A stretch of DNA of 64,000 bases from Watersipora subatra (taxonomy: Eukaryota > Bryozoa > Gymnolaemata > Cheilostomatida > Watersiporidae): contig NC_088709.1 in NCBI RefSeq assembly GCF_963576615.1, positions 23,080,243-23,144,242 of the forward strand. Reading direction: 5' to 3'. The translations under genes were made by a program, and so were the position numbers. Below the pieces are notes generated by a model that was not told where the DNA came from, did not search any database, and saw nothing but the letters and a program-made list of their open reading frames with translations. Of the stretch, positions 32,101-43,258 are shown piece after piece; the stretch's first letter is position 1; every line of letters starts with the position of its first letter.

Positions 32101-35100
32101 AAAGGTACATCACCAAAAACAGCGCATGCCAACAGGAAATGGTGAACTGACATTCAATACTGCCAAAGTACGCAACATAACCTTTAGCGTGCATTTGTAC
32201 TTGTTTGCATTCAAACAGTCTATATTTGGGAGGTTTATTTCGTGTATGAACCTTTTGGCCGCAGATATCGCATCTATTGCTATATAGTTCTGAAGCATTC
32301 CAAACTTTTTAAAAATATCATTCAAAACTTACTGAAGGATACATATAATACAAATATTGCTAACACATTAAATTCCCAGCGATTTAGATAAGTTTGAGCA
32401 CCATTTTAAATGATATTGAATGAAATAAAAAGGGCTAATTTTAAGCAGGATTTCAATGAGCTGTGTGATTGCCATTAGCTTGAAGTCGTGTTCTCTTTGA
32501 AACATTCCATGAACTTGGATAAGTATTAGACTGTTACCATTAGAGTTTTTACGACTTGTAAACATTAAAAGTAGGCTTTTAGGTACTTGTACTTGAGTAC
32601 TTTATATAATTTTATTAAAAATACAAAACTTTGATCAATTGTCAATTGTCATTCACTTCAGTTTTAGGACTATTTTAATGGAGATGAGAAAGAGCTCAAA
32701 TCTTATATTTTTTGCATAAAATGAACATCAAACATGACTTAATTATCTTACTCACCAAGCTTACTTCGCGAAGAATATGGCTCCTTACAAACCCTTCAAT
32801 GGCAATTCTTAAAATTTCATCACACTCTTTCCTAGACCTACCTTGACTCTGAGGCAGTCAAATAATTATGACATTTGGCGTATATCAAGAAATAAAGTTA
32901 TTCTAATTAACACAGTGCCCTTTCGTTTTTTCCAATATCACTTTGGTCGTGGGCTGTATGACAGTGGAATTTCTAGTTGTAATTAATACAAATAATAAAT
33001 GCTTTTGCATTGAAAAATGTTTTGCACTATGCCATAATTATGTCCTATTAATGTCCTTAAAATTATGCTAATGCATGATTTGATTTTCACAAAATAAATC
33101 AAACTTCGTGAAACAAATTACAGTATGCTGCTTTTTTGATCAACAAGGCGATAGTGATATGTAACATACTTCACATAGTTACTGTACCCCAAGCATTCCA
33201 CATTAGTATTTGTGAAAGTGCGATACTGGTTTGGGCTGATGACGACTTTTTCAATAAATCGTAAATTAGTAAGGTCGAACTTTGCACAATCCTTGATGAT
33301 GAGCGGATAGCAGACATACTTGTTACTAGGCTGCAGCAGATTGAGAAGGACACACAGCTTGTTATAGTCGGCCCCGCTCGTTCGTCCCTCCTTGTTCATC
33401 TTGCTCAGCATTCTCTTCAGAGGCTCTATGTAAGTCGTCAGTTCTCGTACCTTTTCCATGTACAGTTGATCCTCTTCCGTACCACCTCCTGGGGTAGTCT
33501 GTGGTGCTGACTGAGTAATCAGTGAGGCGGGACTCGGAGCTTGAGGATCTTGAGGAGTCATGGCTATACAGCAACAGAAAAGGCACTCGAAAATTATTTT
33601 GTCTCAAGTTAAAAAATAACTTGTTAATTTAGAGCAAATGTGATCAGACTGTACCCTTTGTTTGCATATGAAAGAATCTGTTGTGGTTGAAGCAGTAGGA
33701 ACAAGCAAATAACTGCAAGCCAGGAACTCAACACAGAAAGCTGAAAAGCATTCTTTAGAAGACATTACAGAAGATTTTGTAATTAAGGATGAATTTCCAT
33801 AAAATTTTAGTAGATTTTAACAGAACGAGTCGATATTTTTCCATCATTTGCTATCGTTTTTGATGCTAGAGGTGATCTGATCGGATGTTTAGAAGAAAAT
33901 TGACAAAACTTGATCAAGTTTTGTCAACGCTCAAAAAACGCTCAAATTTGTGATTACGAATAGAGAATGGCTGCAACTTAGACGCAACAATAGCTGATAT
34001 CAACTATCACAACAACTAGTTATGTCATTTGCACGAATCTTTTTTCTGAGCATTTTAACCTTAAAACATCCTGGCAGTCAGATCACTCCAAATATCAAAA
34101 ACAATCACAAACGATAGGAAATAATCGATATTTTCTGATCAAATCTACTACAGCTTTGTGTAAGTTTTATCTCACACAAAGTTCATGAGATTAAATTAAG
34201 ATTAAAGTTCTAGACTAGATTAATGTAGATTAATAATATAAAGATTAATAATCCCATTAAATAATTGTTATGAGTTTCTTTAAAAGGCAAAAACCAATCT
34301 TGCTTGACAAAGCATAATTGTAAAATGTTGAAATTGTTTATATGCTTGAGTGAAGGGGTAAGCATTATTAAAATTACTAATGGGAGCATAGCTGACACAC
34401 ATTGTATAGGATCCCAAATGATCTGCTGTGAGAGGATTTGCTAAGAACTAAGGCTACAGATGATATGTATGATTATACTAGTTGAGTGTCGAAGTCAAAT
34501 GGTAATAGAATAATAACTTGAGGCATTTGAGTACTTTACCTTTAAAAGCTAGATCTTTACTAAAACAATATCTGCATTTTGGTACAGCTTAACAACGATT
34601 ATGCGGTTACGCATAACCGTTGTTATGCATAACGGTCAACAGTGCTAATTATGAATGCCAAGCAAGCGCTTCAAGTGTGTGTAGCTTAACCAATGTAATG
34701 ACTATTTGCTCGATGAATCCATCTGTGCAGCATGCTGGTTAAGTTCACCGCCTCAACATCTGGAGGTCACTTGATCAAATCCAGTGCTGTGCGAATCTTT
34801 CACTGCTAGATTTTAATAGGTATAACTGGACACAGGGTTTAAAGGTTGACTTGCAACAAAATTCACATAACAGTTATTTGATATCAAAAGATTCACCATG
34901 TCTTACTCTGCTGTGTTGTAGGTGCAAATAATGTGGAAATGTCATTACAAGCTCTTAAAAGCTCAAAAACGAAAAGCCGCTGTAGATTGGAATCTCTTTA
35001 TTTCGATGACGGTAACCACGAAATTTGGTTATCGTCTTGTCACATATGTTCTCATGTGAATTGAAAGGCCAATAAAAAGCTCAATATAAAACTTATCATA

Positions 35101-38100
35101 GCACTAGTTTATGACAAACACTTCGGGTTTTACCGAAGACCCCGTATCAAATATAGATGCTCGCTACTTTACAGTTCTGTTTCGGCATTATTCAATCGTC
35201 AAGTCGTTCTCTGATCATGTGACCCAATACTTCGCAAATAATTTTTGCAGCATTTTTCGATTATCACAGGTGACCAACAGGCTCGTCATGATTATCAGAC
35301 AATGATATGTACTCCTTCGAGCTAAGGTTAAAAAGTTTAACGATTTTTTACGGTAAGTTATAAGATATCAGTGCTAAAAGTGACAGCATTACAATGACGA
35401 TAAAACAGACGCGTAAGAACAATAGACATAGTTTTATTGAATGCGTGAAGTATATTTGTAAAAATATTTCGACGAATAAGGTTGCAAGAAAGTGTAAGCA
35501 GAAACCATCTCTCACAACTACATCACATTTGAGCCGTTTTGAAAAGGGAATCCAAACTACGGCGGTCTCGTGTGGCTGCGATTCTATGTTCGTTTTTGAG
35601 CTTTTAAGAGCTTGTAATCACATTTCCACATATTTTGCACCTACAACACAACAGAGTAAGACATGGTGAATCTTTTCATATCAAATAACGGTAATGTGAA
35701 TTTTGTTGCAAGTCAACCTTTAACAAAAAGACAAACACTGAGATTCATATATATAGATTTAACAATGTTGTATATAAGCTCATTGCACTGATTCATGTTT
35801 GCTACAGTTTGCAGCAAAAACTGATTATGAAGAAAAAAGATTATGGACTGCACAATAAACGCATTAATATTATAAATTAATTGGCATACAAACGGAATCA
35901 ACTAACTTGTAGTAAGGAGGGCAGATAAAATTCTACTTCATCTCCTATTAATTTTCATAGTTTGTATCGCTACCTTCGTTATTAGTATTAAAATGCAAGG
36001 TAACTTGGCACCATATATAGATGTTTGAAGCTGCACACAATGGCTATTCAGATATATTGAGCGTTTTAACCACGATCAAGTTTTGTCGATTTTAATCTTG
36101 AAATATTCTGGCAGTCGGACTACCTCAAACGTTAAAAACAATCGCAAATAATAGAAATATACTGATAAAATTTATTAAAATTTTGTGTGAGTTCATTTTT
36201 AATTGGGTTTTTCAACTAGATTAAGCAACTTGTCATTCAGGCTACTGTAATAAGTAAGCGTATGAGATGATGCCCTACGCTGACCGATTTTTAGCTGTTA
36301 ATGCCAATAATTGCCAATGAGTGATAGGACAACTCTAACATGCCTAATTGCAAGAAAAGAGAATTTGCTGTAACTGTTTCTCTCATTTACATAACTAAAG
36401 ATAGAGAAAATTCTTAGCCTTATAATCCTACCAGGTGCTGGAGTGTTGATGTTCATGTTCATGGAGGGTGAAGGATGAGGCGCGCGCATAACGCCCTGTG
36501 TTGGACTCGGCATCGGCATCCCGGGGCCAGGAGAGTAAGCTGGACGCGTTGGAAACTGAAAATTGGGTACAACTACAATTTGGGTAAAATCAGCCTTTTC
36601 CAAAGTCAATTATTTTGCAGACTCTAATGTTCTAAACCTCACGCCCTAAATACAAGGGAGTGCGAAATAAACTGAACCATTTTGTTGAATCACTAAAATT
36701 TTCACTTACAACACTGAATTTAGTCAAAACCATTAATTATATACTAAATTAATTCTCGTTTTATCCTTATTTCAAATAAATAAACCAAGCAGCTGTAAAA
36801 TTATGTTTTTGATGATTATGTAAACTAAATCTAGAGCATTTTATTTTTAATGCACACTTTGTACTAAAATAATGTAAGTCTCTGGTTTTTTGAGCAAGAC
36901 AAAGCATTTAGCAATGTCTACAAGATAAGATTTTGAAAATGAAGAATTTGTATGTATAAGGGTTAAAAACAAGAAATCATCTGAAAAAACCTGGTGACAT
37001 GTAATCCAATCATTTTTATTATATTGGTTCACGAAACTGCATCTAATCTGACGAGGTGTATCCTACAGACTATTTGAATATTCTGGATATTATATATATA
37101 TAAATATATAGATATTATATTATATATGTTAGATGTTTTGAATCTTGACAAGACTAGTAACAAAGGCTGGAACAACAAATTATAAGTTTGAGAAATGTGT
37201 CCAATGCTCAGTTTATTTTGCACACAACTGCAGTTGTAATACACTGTTCACTGCCAATATACTAGAAGTTGTAATACACTGTCCACTACCAATATACTAG
37301 AAGTTGTAATACACTGTTCACTACCAATGTACTAGAAGATGTAATACACTGTTCACTACCAATATACTAGAAGTTGTAATACACTGTTCACTACCAATAT
37401 ACTAGAAGTTGTAATACACTGTTCACTACCAATATACTAGAAGTTGTAATACACTGTCCACTACCAATATACTAGAAGTTTTAATACACTGTTCACTACC
37501 AATATACTAGAAGTTGTAATACACTGTTCACTACCAATGTACTAGAAGTTGTAATTCACTGTTCACTACCAATGTACTAGAAGTTGTAATACACTGTTCA
37601 CTACCAATATACTAGAAGTTTTAATACACTGTTCACTACCAATATACTAGAAGTTGTAATACACTGTTCACTACCAATGTACTAGAAGTTGTAATACACT
37701 GTTCACTACCAATGTACTAGAAGTTGTAATACACTGTTCACTACCAATATACTAGAATTTGTAATACACTGTTCACTACCAATATACTAGAAGAAAGATA
37801 TGCGCCCAGACTTGCCCAAAACGCTACAAATATCTGTATGAAGAGCACAAACTTGATTAAACTTACAGCACACAAAATAAACAAAATCCTACATTTAAAA
37901 GTTAGAGCGGAAAATGTTGTATATGTTGATTAAAAGTACATTTTCTTTGAAAAACCTTTTTTATTACCCGTGCAACGCTGAGCATTAATCTAGTAAGTTC
38001 ATATAATATGAACTTTTGGCCATAAAACATGCCTCATATTTGGTGATCAAAAGTTAAGCTGATCGCAGACACTACTAAAAAGGCATATTTTTTTCGCCAC

Positions 38101-41100
38101 CACCTTTTACAACGATATAGATCGGATTAATCAAAGATGACAACATAAATGTTATTTTCTGTCGCCCCATAATTAACTTACACCTATCCTATGCCCTCAC
38201 TATTTACACTTAACTGCGTCTATAACCATGCTTTAATGAGAATCACAATAAGCTATCAGCACTCCGCAGTTGAACATAGCCAACACTAATTCACGAGTTC
38301 GACGGTATGGTACTAGATGTGAAGCGTGTCGCAAATGGGAAAGGCTTGGAGTTGTTACTCTGAAAAACCTTGACAAAAGGCAAGATGAAGTAAATTAACT
38401 CCACGCAACTCCGCCGTAGTTAACACTTACATTAGCAGGTTGTGGAGGAATCTGAGGCTGACTCGGGGCTGGTGAAGGAGCGAAAGATGAGTCAGGTATA
38501 AAACCAGTGCTATTAGGCATCATCTGTGTACTCGCCATAGGCTGACCTCCCTGCTGCCCTGGCTGACCTCCCTGCTGCCCTATCATCTGATTGTTTGTGA
38601 CAAGCTGCTGCTGTACTGCACTCCCTGGAAACACGCAATGATGGAAGCACTGTAGAGGTTGAGAGATGAACTATAAGGTCTGTTGGCGATTACAGAGAGA
38701 GTGGCGTAACAAACAGCTATGAATAAAAAGAACTTGCCCATAAATTCTCTACTTCATACAAAAAGGGCAAAAACAAGTCAGGATTGTTACTGTTAAACTA
38801 GCTGTTGAACCTTGTGGATAAAACCTTTTTATCCACAAGGCAATGATGATATATATACATGTGTATCATTATATATATAATATATCTATGATCATTATAT
38901 ATATATACATGTATATATATAATATATTATTATATATATATATCTATCAGCTGTGCTACTCGGCGTTGCCCGGGTAATAAATAAGTCTTTGGACAGAAAA
39001 TTGATTTGTATTTAACATATAACAAAATTTGCCATTCTAACTTTCAAGCTGCGTATCATGAGAAAAGTGTTTTGTGTAGTTGAAATAAATTAAGAGAGAA
39101 AATAAAAACAACTGTCAAGGTTTTCAAACTTCGTCAAACCAGTTTTAAACTTCATATCATGAGGAAAATGTTTCGTGCTGGTCAAATAAATTGAAAAAAA
39201 AAACCGACTATAAAAAGAATACAAATGTGAAATAATTAGCCAGTAATAGCTAAATGAAGTCGGTTTTGCTACGATTACAATAAAATATGATTTGATATCG
39301 ATACAATTAATACGAACTGAAAAAATAAATAAAAATCCTGAATATGTAGAATTAATAATAACAATTCTTGCATAGAAGTGCGTGTGTATAAAAAAGGTTA
39401 CTGTTCCACCAGAAGCTATCCATCAAAACTTTGAATACGACGATACTGGTACCTCTCGATACCGGTACAAATGTAAAAATGAGATATCGTATTGTTTTTG
39501 TCTGATCGAACGGAGAGATAATGTCGAGATTCTTCCCATGGAAACATAATAGTTTTCCGCGTAAGAAAAATGGGCCTTGAACCCAGATATAGTAATCAAA
39601 CCTTACAAAAATATGTTTAACACGGGCATCGTAATGCGTGGCCGCATCGGCAAAATAATCAGCGTGCCCTATAGCCGGAATGACGCACATATCCACACAT
39701 ATACTTTAAGAAATATATATATAGATGATCATTATATATACTGTACATGTATATATACTGTATATATAGTGTATATATATATACATATATATATGCTGGG
39801 ACAGCCTGAGGAATTTTTACAGAAAAAAATGTTTTACATATGGTGCCACAAAAAATAAATCAATAAATAAAAATATCTGCGGTGTCACAAACGCAAAAAG
39901 AAAAATTTACACATGACTTGAAATTACTAATTTTATGTATACATCTCATCTCTTTCCCACCAGATTACAAAACTTACTAATACAATTGTTGAGTACATCT
40001 TTGATATTAATATTATAAATTAATTGGCATACAAACAGAATCAACTAACATGTGGTAAGGAGGGCAGATAAAATTCTACTTCATCTCCTATTAATTTTCA
40101 TAATTTGTATCGCTACCTTCGTTATTAGTATTAAAATGCAAGGTAACTTGGCACCATATATAGATGTTTGACGCTGCACACAATGGCTATTCAGATATAT
40201 TGAGCGTTTTAACCACAATCAAGTTTTGTCGATTTTAATCTTGAAATATTCTGGTAGTCAGACCACCTCAAACATTAAAACAATCGCAAATAATAGAAAA
40301 ATTCTGATACATTCCGGTAAAATTTACTAAAATCTTGTCTAAGTTCATTTTTAATTGGGTTTTTCAACTAGATTAAGCAACTTGTGGCAATTTTAACAAG
40401 TAAACGTAAGAGATAATGCCCTACGCTGACCGATTTTCGTTTGATAAGTACAAACGAAAATCATCACGCCATGAATATCTGGTATGCGAGCACAGTACCT
40501 GGCAGCTGATGGAGGGACATGCTGGATGTCATAGGCATTTCCTGAGAAAGGGGTGGGTGAACGGGTTCACCTTGACCTTGTGTTGCGTTAAACATTGGTT
40601 GTTGTGCGGTTGATACCGGGGCTTTAGCTCCCATCTGTTGTATTTTCCCTCGGACTACCAAGAAAATTTTTTACAATTTTTAGTAAAGCTAACACACTAC
40701 TACTTGAAGTTTCCATGAAGAACTGAAACTCGGAGCTATGTGAGTAGGCAATGTGTTTCAATTTGGTTTACCAGCATGGAGCTTAGGCAAGTGACCCAGC
40801 AGAACTCATACAAGTTAGGAGCATTCTAATAAAAATTGCCAACCTGTTCATAGGCAAGTCGCACTTGTTCATAGGCAAGTCGCCAACCTGTTCATAGGCA
40901 AGTCGCCAACGTTCCAAAAGAATCTGGTTTTACAAACTGTAACCACCAGGGAAAACGAATTGTTTTTTTGTTCGTCAAGAAGCATCTGAAATGGAGCTGT
41001 TCTTGATAGCACTTTACAGTCATACCTCGACATAAGAGCTTCCGGAACCGAGCTCGTCCGTCAATTCTCTCATATCTTATATCAATTTTTCCGATATAAA

Positions 41101-42780
41101 ATAACTAAATACAAATTAATCCGTTCCGATACTAGGAAAACAACCTAAAATCAGGATATTACAATGCGAAAACGTGTTTTTAATTGTTCTAATTGATTAT
41201 CTATGCCTACAAAGTAGCAAATACTTATCTATTGGTTATGATCTGCAATAAAATGTAATATATATTATTACGTATGGAGTTTTTACGTTCTAGACAGACA
41301 TAGCGGCTAACAGCGGTACTAGAGAGTTTTGACAGCAACACTACACTACACTTTTGTGATGCTACGTAACATAGCAAACTTTAAATTTAACTTAAATGAA
41401 GTTAGCTCACTAAACACACACTTGAAAATAAATTTTAAAATCTTACACTAAACCTAATTCTAACTTATATCTTCATCTCCATTTCTTTTTTGTTATCTTC
41501 TTCGGCTTGGCTGTTATTGCCTTTGGTATCTTTTCGACTCGGTTTCATCTTCGCTTTTAGCGGGCCTTTTTAGAACTTTTCCAAACTGATCGGACAAGAA
41601 ATACTGAGCGATGCTGTTCTTATAAGCAGCCTATCACATACTCGGTAACCTAACGGCCGTGTTGAGAACCGTCACATATGCTCAGAGCTTTCCTCGCATC
41701 TCAAATTTCTCGTATGTTAAGGTATGACTGTCATATATGGCTTTCACTTCTCCAAAATGCAAGTAAAGAATAGCACATATATTTAGTCACTTGGGAGAAA
41801 AATATCTGATGTTTACACTACAATTTTTTTATTCTAAAAGTATTACTCCAAACCTCAACAGAATATGTCATCAGCAAAATAGTTGAATATCACGACACAA
41901 ATTCTACATTATTTCGTTAAGGCAATTAGCACCTTCAGAACTCGGATCGGATCGGGTTTTTCCCACTGAAAGCCTCACGCAGGAGGCAAAATACGTGGGA
42001 ACTCTTTATTTTAAACAGTATACCAGCTTATGAACTCTAACAGCTTATGGAACTCTTTATTTTAAACAGTATACCAGAACTTATGAAGGAATATTCCACT
42101 TACCTTTAATAGAGTTGGACAACATGTAAAAACTAAGAAACTGCAATTTTGATAACATAGAAGTCACACAAAAAACCTTTGCAAGTCTTTTTCAAAATCA
42201 CACAATGCACTCGACACGAAAGCTTGCGAAATTGATGAAAAGAAATCTATAAATTATCTATCAGGTGAATGTCATACTTACCAGGAGCACTTTGGAGATG
42301 TCGAATTAACTTGCTCAACTTTTGACGGTATTCATCCTAAAATAATCCCAAATATGGATGTGACATACAACGACGGGTGGCTCTAGCATTATGTCTTGAA
42401 GATTAAACAAGGTTTCTGGGACTACAACTGTTATTATTCTATTAGTTATCTTAAATAATTATCGTAGTAGATTGAACTGCAGATAATGTCAACTTGAGGA
42501 TAAATCAAATGACATGACTTATAAGTTAGCTTCTTAAATTGAAGTTTATTTCATTACGAGCAACACATTTCTGAAACTTTGTACTATAGAGAACAAAAAA
42601 TGTGAACAAGACAATTTCTTTAAGTTAGTACCTGTGATGTATTTGCCATAGTAATTAATTTAGGCCTGAATGGGTTAAGTTAGTACCTGTGATGTATTTG
42701 CAGACTGGAAAATACCATTCTCGTAATTGGTGAGTTGAGCTAAACTGACAGGTGTGCCAATTTTCCTCAAATGCGCTTCA
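23164..42780 (-). CDS. MED15: Mediator complex subunit 15 (5' end unresolved)
   Basis: Tail-module subunit of Mediator that links activators to RNA polymerase II in the nucleus. Eleven exons in coding order: 42687-42780, 42282-42336, 40499-40654, 38431-38624, 36432-36555, 33320-33563, 31978-32011, 28363-28526, 24605-24807, 23634-23830, 23164-23244; every phase agrees, giving at least 514 residues. Exons 1-2 encode most of the KIX domain (EAHLRKIGTPVSLAQLTNYE, DEYRQKLSKLIRHL). Exons 3-5 are the Gln/Pro/Met-rich linker with a GQQGGQP repeat. Exon 6 holds the YIEPLKRMLSKM helix, exon 7 CEDVLKKLKLP, exon 8 WCQPLLTAV..LRQTFGPAM, exon 9 the basic KRKRKFSG plus LIQGELARLDKKF, exon 10 DDRGLPSVPPIKFSVPETYP and HSITALLETW. 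The first KIX helix (FRQK) and start codon were not found. The linker is shorter than in vertebrates. Confidence 0.93.
23296..23395. repeat. Tandem duplication of about 50 bp
   Basis: The block gagtgacttcatttgttacc, then agctaacacg.gcta.taaatgacag, occurs twice in direct succession. It lies in the last MED15 intron, between the last two exons. Confidence 0.85.
24141..24505. repeat. 30 bp minisatellite, about 12 copies
   Basis: The unit gtagaagggagaagtgttag followed by atacaggtta is repeated about twelve times with small changes (gttgaa/gttaga/gttgga). It lies in the MED15 intron just downstream of the exon at 24605-24807. Confidence 0.93.
24985..25892. mobile_element. Non-autonomous DNA transposon with TAAAGGCGTGGTCACA ends
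   Basis: Left end taaaggcgtggtcacatgag and right end ctcgtgtgaccacgccttta are inverted copies, and the match continues inwards through cgccgaa. Length is about 908 bp and no protein is encoded. It lies in a MED15 intron. A 57 bp internal stretch (25671-25727) recurs inside the differently ended element at 27475-28335. Confidence 0.85.
27475..28335. mobile_element. pogo/mariner-like MITE, TA target site
   Basis: Ends cagtagacgctcctataacg and cgttataggagtgtctactg are inverted repeats, both flanked by TA, the target of Tc1/mariner-type elements. The 861 bp contain no transposase. The right end lies 27 bp from the splice donor of the MED15 exon at 28363-28526. Confidence 0.88.
28651..29133. repeat. 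10 bp minisatellite (tatacagtta / tagacagtta)
   Basis: Nearly 50 ten-base units alternate between tatacagtta, tagacagtta and tatacactta types, with one 4 bp interruption near 28811. It sits in a MED15 intron just upstream (in gene sense) of the exon at 28363-28526. Confidence 0.95.
29134..30200. other. MED15 intron, AT-rich, nothing recognised
   Basis: AT-rich intron sequence with a (TATG)n-like stretch near 29578-29610. No exon, transposon end or conserved coding segment was seen. Confidence 0.5.
30205..30545. repeat. Repeat fragments of the TA-associated family, internal duplication
   Basis: Begins with ttctcaaagttggtcgt after a TA run and holds ctagctatagctattat. After a second TA run, an approximately 85 bp block (ttgctattagcctg.ca, then ccaatggaaa) occurs twice in tandem at about 30385-30460 and 30472-30535. 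Related words occur at 12290-12360. Confidence 0.6.
30636..31395. mobile_element. pogo/Tigger-like MITE, TA target site
   Basis: Left end cagtcaaacacggataactc and right end gagttatccatgtttgactg are inverted, flanked by TA on both sides. Length is 760 bp with no transposase. The interior carries arms of fold-back family B (near 30840-31030). A half copy with the same left end lies at 54705. Confidence 0.88.
31420..31945 (+). repeat. Interspersed repeat, TA-associated family (plus copy)
   Basis: Starts ttctcaaagttggcgtgccc and ends ttacccgagcaacgccgag just before ctagtttatatata. The same sequence lies inverted at 38950-39720. The head contains gcggctacgcgatgcaatgcc and the body a recognisable taatttatttgact stretch. 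No protein match. The type of element is unknown. Confidence 0.75.
31978..32011 (-). CDS. MED15: MED15 34 bp exon
   Basis: Short exon between TGTGCAG and GTAAGT. Read in phase 2 it gives CEDVLKKLKLP, matching the KCE..L.KLK helix of MED15, and it joins the exon at 28363-28526 in phase 0. The upstream exon ends at N-AA in phase 2. About eight residues found here in other MED15 proteins (the segment with PLKTL in human) are absent, so a further micro-exon may have been missed in the intron 32012-33319. Confidence 0.75.
32756..32831 (-). CDS. Unidentified exon-like segment inside a MED15 intron
   Basis: Minus-strand segment between TCTAG and a perfect GTGAGT donor. It reads KECDEILRIAIEGFVRSH then ILREVSL (25 codons, entered in phase 2, left in phase 0). 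The upstream MED15 exon also ends in phase 2, but the next MED15 exon would then be read out of frame, so it is not part of the main transcript. It may be an alternative exon, a nested gene or a relic. Confidence 0.28.
33785..34190. mobile_element. Fold-back MITE (family B), second full copy
   Basis: The arms ttttagtagattttaacag, then atatttttccatcatttgct, and their inverse (caatcacaaacgataggaaa, then tctgatcaaatctactacag) enclose about 150 bp. The middle carries tggctgcaactta and gcaacaatagctgatatca, the same order as in the copy at 2325-2845 but without its 18 bp array. Confidence 0.65.
34700..34805 (+). repeat. Possible tRNA-derived SINE head
   Basis: The stretch gcagcatgctggttaagttc (A-box-like) followed by cttgatcaaatccagtg (B-box-like) has tRNA spacing. 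Only the head is recognisable and the acceptor stem does not pair. A hairpin (ggttatgcgtaacc type, near 34600-34640) lies just upstream. Confidence 0.35.
34843..35719 (+). mobile_element. TTAA-flanked inverted-repeat element, copy 1
   Basis: Starts aggttgacttgcaacaaaat and ends with the exact inverse, with TTAA at 34839-34842 and 35720-35723. Terminal inverted repeats are about 130 bp. At 877 bp it is within one base of the inverted copy at 58412-59287. No transposase is encoded. TTAA duplications are typical of piggyBac and Kolobok superfamilies; the AGG terminus does not look like piggyBac, so Kolobok is the better guess. Confidence 0.93.
35862..36291. repeat. 430 bp duplicated block in MED15 introns, copy 1
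   Basis: About 430 bp from attaatattataaattaatt to gccctacgctgaccgattt recur in the same orientation at 40005-40438 with few differences. Both copies sit just downstream (in gene sense) of a MED15 exon: this one of 36432-36555, the other of 40499-40654. The block includes an arm of fold-back family B. Confidence 0.93.
37224..37795. repeat. 35 bp minisatellite, about 16 copies
   Basis: The unit gttgtaatacactgttcact followed by accaatatactagaa is repeated about 16 times with single-base variants (gtccac, aatgta, gttttaat). It lies in a MED15 intron. A repeat-family tail (ttacccgtgcaacgctgag) follows at about 37890-37990. Confidence 0.96.
38840..39800 (-). repeat. TA-associated repeat family, minus copy, between TA microsatellites
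   Basis: TA-rich arrays at about 38850-38945 and 39710-39795 enclose an inverted copy of the element seen at 31420-31945: it opens with cggcgttgcccgggtaataa and closes with ccggaatgacgcacatatcc then actttaagaaatatata. The copy is about 760 bp, longer than the plus copy. No conserved protein is encoded. Confidence 0.75.
40005..40438. repeat. 430 bp duplicated block in MED15 introns, copy 2
   Basis: This is the partner of 35862-36291, in the same orientation, 4.1 kb away. It ends 60 bp from the splice donor of the exon at 40499-40654. Position relative to an exon is matched in both copies, so the duplication probably included or targeted exon-flanking DNA. Confidence 0.93.
40843..40910. repeat. 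Short tandem repeat, about 3 copies of 23-24 bp
   Basis: The unit tgttcataggcaagtcgcca (plus acc) is repeated three times, one copy slightly shortened. It is in the MED15 intron upstream (in gene sense) of the exon at 40499-40654. Confidence 0.85.
41016..41731. mobile_element. Tc1/mariner-like MITE
   Basis: Left end acagtcatacctcgacataa and right end cgtatgttaaggtatgactgt are imperfect inverted repeats. The word cagtcatacctcg is typical of pogo/Tigger-type termini. About 716 bp, no transposase, in a MED15 intron. The TA duplication is not clean on the right. Confidence 0.7.
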
Positions 42781-43258
42781 CTAAAAGAGATTACATGAAG
42801 TCAGTGGATATAATCGATACATATACTAGAATGCAGACAGCACCTGACTGATCAGTTAAAGAATGAAACAATGACCATTAGATATAGAGCCTCAAGAAGC
42901 CATGTTCTTCTTATATACATTGACTTAATACTTATTGCATATGATAACCGTGAATGGTGACAAACATTTTAGATTACCAAAACACTGCTCATGTGGCCGG
43001 GTTCATAGCTCAATTTGTACCATTTGACAATAAAAATTATGTATGTTTTACTGCTATATTATGTACATAATATAATATGTTATATTGCAGTCAGTGTAAA
43101 CCAGATTTTTCCAGTGGAATGAACACTAGTAAGAAAACTGGGCAACTTGTTTTCAGAAAGGAGTTGGCATGAGGGCTGTTTAGAATTTCAATGGAGAATG
43201 AATAAAAGAGAAAGAGAGTTGAATAAAAAGTCACTTGCCTATTGATTTGACTATGACT

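Noticed and set aside
34840-35725. Open frames of 64 and 91 codons inside the TTAA element
   Set aside because: The near-identical copy at 58412-59287 does not preserve a meaningful protein; the element is non-coding.
37224-37795. CRISPR-like array (regular 35 bp periodicity)
   Set aside because: The units are directly adjacent with no unique spacers, in an animal intron; it is a minisatellite.
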